From an uncultured Acidovorax sp. (GTDB taxonomy: Bacteria > Pseudomonadota > Gammaproteobacteria > Burkholderiales > Burkholderiaceae_C): a stretch of DNA of 36,245 bases. Position 1 is the stretch's first letter, and every line of letters begins with the position of its first letter. The notes under the pieces are model-generated. The model saw nothing but the letters and a program-made list of their open reading frames with translations, made no database searches and was not told where the DNA came from. A program made the translations under genes and the position numbers. Shown in pieces: positions 24,084 to 30,975 of the stretch. The DNA is taken from contig CAJYHL010000067.1 in NCBI GenBank assembly GCA_913774625.1, positions 1-36,245 on the forward strand, given 5' to 3'.

Positions 24084-25403
24084 TCAGGCGCGGGCAGCAG
24101 CGCCGGCCACGGCAGCCGCGCGCGCGGCCGGGTCCACGCCCTTGAGCGCGGCCCAGACGATCATGTTGGAGAACAGGTAGAACATGATCCCGCTGTTGTG
24201 CGCGAAGAAGACCTGCGTGAGCCCGAAGCCCACGTAGAGCACCGGAATGCAGACGCCCGTGAGCCGCAGCCCGATCACCTGCGCCCGCTCGGCCTCGGGC
24301 AGGCCGTCCAGCGCCGCCAGCCGGCGCCGGCTGGGCCAGAAAAGGAAGAACGGCACGCCGTAGAAGCACAGCAGCAGGGCCACGCCGCCGATGCCGGTCT
24401 TGACGAAGACGTCCAGCGGCTCGTTGTGGACGTAGATGTATTCGGTGATGGACTTCTGGTAGAGGCCGGCGGCGACGCGCTTTTCCTTCTCGCGCATGTA
24501 GCCGGCCAGGCCCCAGCCGGTCAGCGGCTTCTCGCGGCCCAGGTCCCAGGCGAAGCGCCAGTGCTCCAGCCGCTGGCCCACGGAGCTTTCGGCACCGGCG
24601 CGGGCGTTGTCGTCGTACTGCGTCACCTCCTGGTGCATCAGTTCCCAGCGCTGCTCGATCAGGCGCCAGTTCATGGCCGTCAGCACCGCCAGCGCGGCCA
24701 GCAGCGCCGCCGCGATGCGCAGCACGCGACCGGGATGCAGGCGATGGAAGAGATAGATGCCGATCGGCAGCGCCAGCAGCAGTGCCAGCCAGCCGCCGCG
24801 CGACTGCGACAGCACCGAGGCATTGAGCGCCATCAGCGCCGCGGCCACGCCCACCCAGGGCACGGCGCGGGGCAGCTGGCGCCAGAGGGCCACCAGCTGC
24901 ATCGCCAGCATGGCGCCCAGCAGCAGCGCCAGATTGCCCCACTGGATGGCATTGGTGTGGTTGGACGGAAAGCCCGAGGCGCGCGGCGCACCTTCGACGC
25001 GCACCTGCCAGAGCGCCACGCAGCCCGCGCCGATACAGCCCAGCAGCAGGCCGCAGAACAGCGCCCGGGGGCGCGGCGGAAACGCGGCGATGAACAGCAG
25101 GCACACCGTGCCCAGCATGAACTTGGTGGTGCGGTCCCATTGCGCCACACCTTCGCGGGCGTCGGACATCACGCACCACAGCAGGCCCATGGCGAAATAG
25201 ATGGCGGCCAGCGCCAGGGTGCCGCGGTCGGGCCGCTGGCGCACCCAGCGCGGCAGGCTGGCGACGGCGCCCAGCAGCAGCATCACGGCACCGTAGGAGT
25301 AGCCCGAGGCGGCGGTCAGCGACAGCGCCAGCACGAGGAAGGCCGCCGCGGTGTTCCACTGGCGCTGCCAGGGCGAGGGGCCCAGATAAGACGAGATTTG
25401 CAT
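24084..25403 (-). CDS. O-antigen ligase family membrane protein (WaaL/Wzy_C superfamily)
   Basis: A 439-residue protein with about 11-12 helices and a large periplasmic loop. Wzy_C-type features are GFPSNHTNAIQWGNLALLLGAM, SVLSQSRGGWLALLLALP, a polar loop with SSVGQRLEHWRFAWDLGREKPLTGWGL, and EYIYVHNEPLDVFVKTGIGG, whose His is typically essential. It may ligate O-antigen to lipid A-core (WaaL) or polymerise repeat units (Wzy); sequence alone does not decide. The start at 25403 is chosen because the first helix follows at once; the ATG at 25466 is an alternative, and neither has a strong ribosome site. It is the first gene of the glycosyltransferase operon. Confidence 0.85.
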   Translation of the reverse strand: MQISSYLGPSPWQRQWNTAAAFLVLALSLTAASGYSYGAVMLLLGAVASLPRWVRQRPDRGTLALAAIYFAMGLLWCVMSDAREGVAQWDRTTKFMLGTVCLLFIAAFPPRPRALFCGLLLGCIGAGCVALWQVRVEGAPRASGFPSNHTNAIQWGNLALLLGAMLAMQLVALWRQLPRAVPWVGVAAALMALNASVLSQSRGGWLALLLALPIGIYLFHRLHPGRVLRIAAALLAALAVLTAMNWRLIEQRWELMHQEVTQYDDNARAGAESSVGQRLEHWRFAWDLGREKPLTGWGLAGYMREKEKRVAAGLYQKSITEYIYVHNEPLDVFVKTGIGGVALLLCFYGVPFFLFWPSRRRLAALDGLPEAERAQVIGLRLTGVCIPVLYVGFGLTQVFFAHNSGIMFYLFSNMIVWAALKGVDPAARAAAVAGAAARA

Positions 25404-25471
25404 CGAAAAAGGAATTCGTAGGGGATCCAGGCGCCGCACACCGGACCGGAGCGCGGCAGCCGCCATCGTTT

Positions 25472-25485
25472 CAATCGAACGATTG
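25472..25485. promoter_or_regulatory. Perfect palindrome between divergent polysaccharide genes
   Basis: CAATCG-AA-CGATTG is an exact 14-base inverted repeat in the 170-base gap between the ligase-like gene and the divergent glycosyltransferase. Its position suits an operator that serves both directions. The regulator is unknown, and no regulator gene lies in the locus. Confidence 0.4.
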
Positions 25486-25573
25486 GCGCGGATCGTAACC
25501 TGCGGGCCAGCGTGCAGAATGCCGCCGTCGCGTATCCGCGCCCCTTCGTGCATCTCGGTGCTTCTCTGACTCC

Positions 25574-26524
25574 ATGACACATTCGCTCCCAGCTTCCGCC
25601 TTCCGTGCCGCCTACACCCTGCTGGCCAGGCTACGGCCCCGCATTGCGGTGGCCTATCAGGCGCCCACCCCGGCGCCGGCGGCCATGGCCGGAAATGAGG
25701 CAGCCACCGCCATCCCGCGCCGCATCTGGAGCTACTGGCACACGGTGCAGCCCGACGCCTTCGTCGAGCGCTGCATCGCCAACTGGCGCGCGCAGTGCCC
25801 GGGCTTCGAGGTGCAGGTGCTCAACCAGCAGACGGTGCGCGAGCATGTGCCGGCGGCCGACTGGCCGGCCGGCTTCGAACAGCTGGACCCGGTCAAGCAG
25901 TCGGACTGGATACGGCTCTATCTGGTGAGCCGCTACGGCGGCTACTGGCTGGACGCGACCGTGCTGCTGACCCGGCCGATCGACTGGCTGGAGGCGCTGC
26001 GCGGCGCGGAGGGCGCCGACTTCGCGGGCTTCTACCTGCAGGGCTATACGCAGGACGCGCAGTTCCCGGTGGTCGAGAACTGGGCCTTCGGCGCGCCGGC
26101 CGGCGGCGCCTTCGTCACCGCCTGGCAGCGCGAGTTCCACCATGCGCTCTTCGAGGCAGGCACCGGGGCGTATCTGGCCGCCCGGCAGGCCGAGCCCGGC
26201 TGGGCGCAGCTGCTGCAGGGCATTCCCGATCCGGTCTATCTGCTGGGCCACGTCACCGCCCAGCGGGTGCTGCGCCAGGGCGGCGCAGCGCACCGCCTGG
26301 CGCTGGCCAGGGCGGAAGACACGGCCTTCTTCTATCAGAAGGCCGTGGGCTGGAAGTGGTATTTGCTCTATCCGCGCCTGTGCCTCGTGCCGGCCGACGC
26401 GCGGGTGCCGCCGCTGGTCAAGCTGCGCGGCGGCGAGCGGCGGCACTTCGCGCAGCTCTTCGCGCGGCATGGCGAGCCCCGGCCGGACAGCCTCTGGGGC
26501 CGCGCCTGCAGCGGGCATCGCTGA
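25574..26524 (+). CDS. Capsular-polysaccharide-synthesis-type glycosyltransferase, paralogue
   Basis: A 316-residue protein of the same family as the one at 20851-21870. It has IPRRIWSYWHT, CIANWRAQCPGFEVQVLN, the core KQSDWIRLYLVSRYGGYWLDATVLL, QFPVVENWAFGAPAGG, and the ending VPPLVKLRGGERRHF, which mirrors PPLIKLRAPDRRKL in the paralogue. Both share AHRLALARAEDTAFFY-like wording, which indicates common descent. It is divergent from the ligase-like gene. It probably adds a residue to the same surface polysaccharide. The start ATG at 25574 lacks a strong Shine-Dalgarno sequence; the next gene converges from 26573. Confidence 0.85.
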   Translation: MTHSLPASAFRAAYTLLARLRPRIAVAYQAPTPAPAAMAGNEAATAIPRRIWSYWHTVQPDAFVERCIANWRAQCPGFEVQVLNQQTVREHVPAADWPAGFEQLDPVKQSDWIRLYLVSRYGGYWLDATVLLTRPIDWLEALRGAEGADFAGFYLQGYTQDAQFPVVENWAFGAPAGGAFVTAWQREFHHALFEAGTGAYLAARQAEPGWAQLLQGIPDPVYLLGHVTAQRVLRQGGAAHRLALARAEDTAFFYQKAVGWKWYLLYPRLCLVPADARVPPLVKLRGGERRHFAQLFARHGEPRPDSLWGRACSGHR

Positions 26525-26546
26525 GGCGGGGAATGAACAGGCCAGG

Positions 26547-26562
26547 CCGGCAGTCCTGCCGG
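26547..26562. terminator. Hairpin between convergent genes
   Basis: CCGGCAG-TC-CTGCCGG is a perfect seven-base-arm inverted repeat in the 48-base gap between the convergent glycosyltransferase and zinc-finger genes. No T-tract is present on either strand. It could act as a bidirectional transcript end or 3' stabiliser. Confidence 0.45.
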
Positions 26563-26572
26563 GCTGCGGAGA

Positions 26573-26779
26573 TCAGTGGCCCGCGTGAACCACTTCGCCC
26601 GCCTTCAGGCGGTACACCGTGCCGCAATAGGGGCACTTGGCTTCGCCCGTGTGGGCCACGTCCAGATACACCTTGGGGTGGGTGTTCCAGATCTTCATGT
26701 CGGCCTTGGGGCTGGGGCAGAAGACGCCGCCCTGGGGATTCAGATCCTTGGCGAGCAATTCGATGACGGCTTGGGACAT
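26573..26779 (-). CDS. zf-CHCC zinc-finger domain protein
   Basis: A 68-residue protein with the CHCC zinc ligands Cys21 (GGVFCP), His34 (THPKVYLDV), Cys49 and Cys52 (CPYCGTVYRL). The domain matches the C-terminal zinc module of the complex I subunit NDUFS6 and is common as a stand-alone protein in proteobacteria, usually of unknown function. It starts 5 bases after the ilvE stop, so it is almost certainly co-transcribed and coupled with ilvE. The extended open frame from 27655 is a shadow across ilvE. Confidence 0.9.
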   Translation of the reverse strand: MSQAVIELLAKDLNPQGGVFCPSPKADMKIWNTHPKVYLDVAHTGEAKCPYCGTVYRLKAGEVVHAGH

Positions 26780-26784
26780 GGCGT

Positions 26785-27723
26785 TCAGACCTTGGTGAGC
26801 CAGTGGGCGTATTGGGGGTTGCGGCCGTTGACGATGTCGAAGAAGGCCTTCTGGATCTTTTCGGTGACCGGGCCGCGGCTGCCCGCGCCGATGGCGATGC
26901 GGTCGAGTTCGCGGATGGGCGTGACTTCGGCGGCGGTGCCGGTGAAGAAGGCCTCGTCGGCGATGTACACCTCGTCGCGCGTGATGCGCTTTTGCACCAG
27001 CTCGATGCCCAGATCCTTGCAGATGTGGAAGATGGTGTTGCGGGTGATGCCGTTGAGCGCGCCGGCCGACAGGTCGGGCGTATAGACCACGCCGTTCTTG
27101 ACCACGAAGATGTTCTCGCCCGCACCTTCGGAGACGAAGCCCGACGCGTCCAGCAGCAGCGCCTCGTCGTAGCCGTCGTCCAGGGCTTCCATGTTGGCCA
27201 GGATGGAGTTGCTGTAGTTGCTGACCGCCTTGGCCTGCGTCATGGTGATGTTGACGTGGTGGCGCGTGTAGCTGCTGGTCTTCACGCGGATGCCGCGCTG
27301 CATGCCTTCCTCGCCCAGGTAGGCGCCCCAGGCCCAGGCCGCGACCATCAGGTGGATCTGGTTGCCCTTGGGCGAGACGCCCAGCTTCTGCGAGCCGATC
27401 CAGGTCAGCGGGCGCAGGTAGCAGGATTCGAGCTGGTTCTCGCGCACCACGGCCTTCTGGGCCTCGTTCACCTCGTCCTTGCTGAAGGGGATCGCCATGC
27501 GCAGGATCTTGGCGCTGTTGAACAGGCGCTCGGTGTGCTCCTGCAGGCGGAAGATGGCCGTGCCCTGCTCGGTCTTGTAGGCACGCACGCCTTCGAAGGC
27601 GCCGCAGCCGTAGTGCAGCGTGTGGGTCAGCACGTGGATCTTGGCGTCGCGCCAATCCACCATCTGGCCGTCCATCCAGATCTTGCCGTCACGGTCGGCC
27701 ATCGAGGGAACTACGGGGCTCAT
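26785..27723 (-). CDS. ilvE: Branched-chain amino acid aminotransferase
   Basis: A 312-residue fold-type IV PLP enzyme. It transfers the amino group between glutamate and the 2-oxo acids of Leu, Ile and Val, the last step of their synthesis and first of their breakdown. The PLP Lys is K165 (TQAKAVSNYSNS). Other blocks are HTLHYGCGAFEGVRAY, SGFVSEGAGENIFVV, LNGITRNTI, DEAFFTGTAAEVTPIRELD, and GPVTEKIQKAFFDI. ATG 27723 is preferred to 27729 because AAGGA lies a suitable distance upstream. It is followed closely by the zf-CHCC gene and preceded on the same strand by a small membrane protein gene and radA. Confidence 0.96.
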   Translation of the reverse strand: MSPVVPSMADRDGKIWMDGQMVDWRDAKIHVLTHTLHYGCGAFEGVRAYKTEQGTAIFRLQEHTERLFNSAKILRMAIPFSKDEVNEAQKAVVRENQLESCYLRPLTWIGSQKLGVSPKGNQIHLMVAAWAWGAYLGEEGMQRGIRVKTSSYTRHHVNITMTQAKAVSNYSNSILANMEALDDGYDEALLLDASGFVSEGAGENIFVVKNGVVYTPDLSAGALNGITRNTIFHICKDLGIELVQKRITRDEVYIADEAFFTGTAAEVTPIRELDRIAIGAGSRGPVTEKIQKAFFDIVNGRNPQYAHWLTKV

Positions 27724-27766
27724 CGTCATCCTTGTGTGGTTGCGGGAAGTCGCAAAACCCGGGATT

Positions 27767-28183
27767 TTACGTTTCGGCGGGCGCCTCGGCGGCGGCCTGC
27801 GGGCGCACCAGCTCCCAGCGCACCAGCCGGCCGCCGCGGAACTCGCAGGTGACGTGCGACTGCGTGCCGTCGGTCCAGCGGTAGACCTCGGGCTCCTCGC
27901 CTTGCGGCGACTGCGGCTGGCCCAGCGAGCGGGTCATGGCCACCACGTGCATCAGGTTCACGCCCTCGCGCAGCCGGGCGTTCAGCATCACGGCGCTGCC
28001 CACATGGCCGATGGGGCGCTGGGCCGCCTTGTTCATCACGTTCATGAGGCGCGTGAAGTGCAGCAGCGCCCACATCACCAGGCCGCCGCCCACGGCGAAG
28101 ACGCCCGGCCAGCCGTAGCTGCGCCAGGCCACGCCGACCAGCACCAGGATGCCGGCCGGGACGAGGTATTTGCGGAAATTCAT
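27767..28183 (-). CDS. Small conserved-looking membrane protein of unknown function
   Basis: A 138-residue protein that I do not recognise. It begins MNFRKYLVPAGILVLVGVAW, followed by a second hydrophobic segment (WPGVFAVGGGLVMWALLHFTRLMNVMNKAA), so two N-terminal membrane helices. The rest is soluble: a region with HVGSAVMLNARLREGVNLMHVV and a C-terminal strand-rich part (EVYRWTDGTQSHVTCEFRGGRLVRWELVRP). The start at 28183 is chosen because it precedes the first helix; ATG 28192 is an alternative. It lies 61 bases after radA and about 43 bases before ilvE on the same strand, so it is probably transcribed with them. Confidence 0.75.
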   Translation of the reverse strand: MNFRKYLVPAGILVLVGVAWRSYGWPGVFAVGGGLVMWALLHFTRLMNVMNKAAQRPIGHVGSAVMLNARLREGVNLMHVVAMTRSLGQPQSPQGEEPEVYRWTDGTQSHVTCEFRGGRLVRWELVRPQAAAEAPAET

Positions 28184-28244
28184 GGCGCGCATTGTCCTAT
28201 GGCGATTCCGCCGCGCCGGTGTGGATGCTGCGTAGGCGAAGACC

Positions 28245-29621
28245 CTAGAGCCCGCGCACCACCTCCATGGCCTGCTCCACCCGCTCCACCGCGTGGATGG
28301 TGAGCCCATCGATGGGCTTCTTGGGCGCATTGGCCTTGGGCACCACGGCCACGGTGAAGCCCAGCTTGGCGGCCTCCTTCAGCCGTTCCTGGCCGCGCGG
28401 CGCGGGGCGCACCTCGCCCGCCAGCCCCACTTCGCCGAAGGCGAGAAAGCCCTTGGGCAGCGGCTTGCCGCGCAGGCTGCTGGTGATGGCCAGCATCACT
28501 GCCAGGTCGGCCGCGGGTTCGCTGATGCGCACGCCGCCCACAGCGTTGACGAACACGTCCTGGTCCATGCAGGCCACGCCCGCGTGCCGGTGCAGCACGG
28601 CCAGCAGCATGGCGAGGCGGTCGCGGTCCAGGCCCACCGACAGGCGGCGCGGGCTGGGGCCGCCCTCGTCCACCAGCGCCTGGATCTCCACCAGCATGGG
28701 CCGCGTGCCTTCCAGCGTGACCAGCACGCAGCTGCCGGGCACGGGCTCGCTGTGCTGGCTCAGGAAGATGGCGCTGGGGTTGGTCACGCCCTTCAGGCCC
28801 TTCTCGGTCATGGCGAACACACCGATCTCGTTCACCGCGCCGAAGCGGTTCTTGATGGCGCGCACCAGCCGGAACTGGCTGTGCGTGTCGCCTTCGAAGT
28901 ACAGCACCGTGTCCACCATGTGCTCCAGCACACGCGGGCCGGCCAGCGCGCCTTCCTTGGTCACATGGCCCACGAGGATGATGGACACGCCCGAGGTCTT
29001 GGCCGCCCGCGTGAGGTGGGCCGCGCATTCGCGCACCTGGGCCACCGAGCCCGGCGCGCTGGTGAGCTGGTCGGAATACACGGTCTGGATGGAGTCGATC
29101 ACGGCTACCGCGGGCTGCGTGCCGTCGATGGTGGCGAGGATCTTCTCCAGCTGGATCTCCGCCAGCACGTTGACCTGGCTGTGGTCGAGCCCCAGCCGGC
29201 GCGAGCGCAGCGCCACCTGCGCGCCGCTTTCCTCGCCCGTCACGTAGAGCGTGGGCAGGCCCAGGCGCTGCAGCGCGTCCAGCGCCTGCAGCAGCAGCGT
29301 GGACTTGCCGATGCCCGGGTCGCCGCCGATCAGCACCACGCCGCCTTCCACGATGCCGCCGCCCAGCACGCGGTCCAGCTCGTCAATGCCGCTGGGCGTG
29401 CGCGCCACGTCGGTGGCCTCGATGGCGGCCAGCGGCGTCACCGCCTGCGCCTGCGCCAGGCCCGCGTAGGCTGGCGCGCTCAGGCGGTTCTTGCCCGGCC
29501 CGGCCTCCGCCACCGTCTCGACCAGCGTGTTCCAGGCCCCGCAGGAGGGGCACTTGCCCAGCCAGCGCGGGCTGGTGCCGCCGCAGGCGGTACAGGTGTA
29601 GAGGGTCTTTTCTTTGGCCAT
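28245..29621 (-). CDS. radA: DNA repair protein RadA
   Basis: A 458-residue RecA-like branch-migration helicase used in recombinational repair. The N-terminal C4 zinc finger uses Cys10, Cys13, Cys24 and Cys27. The ATPase has Walker A GGDPGIGKST, Walker B (VAVIDSIQTVYSDQL) and the RadA-specific KNRFG motif (RAIKNRFGAVNEIGVF). The C-terminal Lon-like domain has FVNAVGGVRISEPAADLAVMLAI, FGEVGLAGEVRP. All key residues are present and the length is typical. The start at 29621 begins with MAKEKTLYTC; the frame is open to 29675 but not homologous there. Confidence 0.97.
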   Translation of the reverse strand: MAKEKTLYTCTACGGTSPRWLGKCPSCGAWNTLVETVAEAGPGKNRLSAPAYAGLAQAQAVTPLAAIEATDVARTPSGIDELDRVLGGGIVEGGVVLIGGDPGIGKSTLLLQALDALQRLGLPTLYVTGEESGAQVALRSRRLGLDHSQVNVLAEIQLEKILATIDGTQPAVAVIDSIQTVYSDQLTSAPGSVAQVRECAAHLTRAAKTSGVSIILVGHVTKEGALAGPRVLEHMVDTVLYFEGDTHSQFRLVRAIKNRFGAVNEIGVFAMTEKGLKGVTNPSAIFLSQHSEPVPGSCVLVTLEGTRPMLVEIQALVDEGGPSPRRLSVGLDRDRLAMLLAVLHRHAGVACMDQDVFVNAVGGVRISEPAADLAVMLAITSSLRGKPLPKGFLAFGEVGLAGEVRPAPRGQERLKEAAKLGFTVAVVPKANAPKKPIDGLTIHAVERVEQAMEVVRGL

Positions 29622-29706
29622 GGAAACGCTGTTCGGGAAACGGTCGGCGCGGCCCGCCGCAAGCTGGCCGCGCACAAAGGCGGCATTGTCGGGGATGCGG
29701 CCCGTA

Positions 29707-29737
29707 GAACGTGTTCACGATCTCCCAGGAGTCGCGC
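29707..29737. repeat. Dispersed repeat, copy 2
   Basis: GAACGTGTTCACGATCTC (29707-29724) recurs at 36123-36140 with one mismatch. The following bases (CAGGAG-TCGCG) also align with one gap. The 227-253 segment is a diverged relative. The element lies in the 275-base gap between divergent radA and the lipoprotein gene. Read on the minus strand it opens a frame ending EIVNTF, as does the other copy, but I see no real gene there. Confidence 0.5.
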
Positions 29738-29856
29738 GGGGCTCGGAATCTGCTGACGATCTCAGGGCGTTCCAGCAGGTCAGCGACGTAAGCCAATGCA
29801 ATGTCAGCCCGCTCCTACCCGACCGCATCGCGGCTACCCGGAGCATGACGGCTCCA

Positions 29857-29871
29857 GCGGCGGTCCGCCGC
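29857..29871. promoter_or_regulatory. GC-rich palindrome in the lipoprotein leader
   Basis: GCGGCGG-T-CCGCCGC is a perfect inverted repeat that ends 25 bases before the lipoprotein ATG and about 14 bases before its AAGGAG ribosome site. It could be a leader hairpin that affects translation or mRNA stability. Confidence 0.35.
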
Positions 29872-29896
29872 GACACGTTCACACAAGGAGCCTTCC

Positions 29897-30217
29897 ATGA
29901 CCTCTTCCCGACAGCCCCGCACTTCCAACCCCGCTTCGCGCTGGTGGGTGGCAGCGCCCCTGGTCGTCGCATCGGCCCTGGCCCTGAGCGCCTGCGACCG
30001 CACCAAGCCCGGCGAGCCGGCCAACAGCTCCGCCCCCATGACGCCTTCGCCGTCGGCACCTGCCGTGCCGGTGCCGCAGGCCGGCTCGGGCGCAGCCAAC
30101 ACCACCGGCGGCAGCAACAGCAACAGCATGGGAACGAACGACTCCGGCACGGGCAGCAGCATGCCGCCGGCCTCCGCCGCATCGGACGCGGCGAGCATGC
30201 CGCGTTCGACGAACTGA
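29897..30217 (+). CDS. Small low-complexity lipoprotein
   Basis: A 106-residue protein with a positively charged start, a hydrophobic segment (WWVAAPLVVASALAL) and a lipobox LSAC with Cys33 as the likely lipidated residue. The mature part is low-complexity, rich in Ser, Pro, Ala, Gly and Asn, with no folded domain visible. An AAGGAG sequence stands 8 bases before the ATG, which supports real translation. It is divergent from radA. Such short lipoproteins are common in the family and their functions are mostly unknown; I propose none. Confidence 0.75.
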   Translation: MTSSRQPRTSNPASRWWVAAPLVVASALALSACDRTKPGEPANSSAPMTPSPSAPAVPVPQAGSGAANTTGGSNSNSMGTNDSGTGSSMPPASAASDAASMPRSTN

Positions 30218-30324
30218 CCGGGCGAGCCCGGCGGGCGCATGGGCCTGCGCGCGTGCAGGGCCGGGGTTAGCATGGGCCCCTCCCGGGCCTTCAACGCCCC
30301 TGGCTCATCTACCCCACCCTGCCC

Positions 30325-30945
30325 ATGCCCCCTGAAGAACTCACCCTCTACTACGCCCCCGGCACCTGCGCGCAGGCCGTGCGCATCGCACTGGAAGAAG
30401 CCGGGGCGCCCTACCGCCTGGAGCGGCTCGATTTCTCCGCCCGCCAGCAGCTGTCGCCCGACTACCTGGCCGTCAACCCCAAGGGCCGCGTGCCGGCGCT
30501 GGCGACTCCGCAAGGCGTGCTGACGGAAACCCCGGCGCTGCTGGCCTATGTGGCGCAGCGCTTTCCCGAGGCGCGGCTGGCCCCCGCCGATGCCTTCGGC
30601 TTCGCGCGCATGCAGGAGGTCCACAGCTACCTGGCCTCCACGGTCCACGTGGCCCATGCCCACCGCCCGCGCGGCAGCCGCTGGGCCGACGAGCCCGAGG
30701 CCATCGCCGCCATGCAGCGCAAGGTGCCGCAGAACATGGCGGAATGCTTCGAGCTGATCGAGCGGCACTACCTGCAGGGGCCCTGGGTGCTGGGCGATGC
30801 CTATTCGGTGGCCGACGGATATCTGTTCACCATCGCCGGGTGGCTGAAGAGCGACGGCGTGGACATCGCGCGCTTCCCGAAGGTGCAGGCGCATTCCGTG
30901 CGCGTGGGCGCGCGCGGGGCGGTGCAGCGGGCGCTGGCCGGCTGA
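30325..30945 (+). CDS. Glutathione S-transferase family protein
   Basis: A 206-residue protein. Its N-terminal thioredoxin-like domain starts LTLYYAPGTCAQAVRIALEEAG, with a Cys in the position used by beta-class bacterial GSTs. PKGRVPAL carries the cis-proline that binds the glutathione backbone, and TETPALLAYVAQRFPEARLAP closes the domain. The C-terminal all-helical domain has YLQGPWVLGDAYSVADGYLFTIAGWL, the N-capping box typical of GSTs. It conjugates or reduces substrates with glutathione in the cytoplasm; the substrate is unknown. It converges on the solute-binding protein gene. Confidence 0.92.
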   Translation: MPPEELTLYYAPGTCAQAVRIALEEAGAPYRLERLDFSARQQLSPDYLAVNPKGRVPALATPQGVLTETPALLAYVAQRFPEARLAPADAFGFARMQEVHSYLASTVHVAHAHRPRGSRWADEPEAIAAMQRKVPQNMAECFELIERHYLQGPWVLGDAYSVADGYLFTIAGWLKSDGVDIARFPKVQAHSVRVGARGAVQRALAG

Positions 30946-30952
30946 GCCGGGC

Positions 30953-30971
30953 CGGGCCGCTGGGCGGCCCG
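30953..30971. terminator. Strong hairpin between convergent GST and solute-binding protein genes
   Basis: CGGGCCGC-TGG-GCGGCCCG is an eight-base perfect stem with a three-base loop in the 30-base gap between two convergent genes. No T-tract follows, so it is a candidate bidirectional, perhaps Rho-assisted, end or 3' protective structure. Confidence 0.5.
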
Positions 30972-30975
30972 CTCC

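Noticed and set aside
29622-29796. Minus-strand stretch reading ADIALAYVADLLERPEIVSR, then RAPRDSWEIVNTF, as a possible gene remnant
   Set aside because: It has no start with a ribosome site, then runs into a radA shadow. It is better treated as part of the dispersed repeat.
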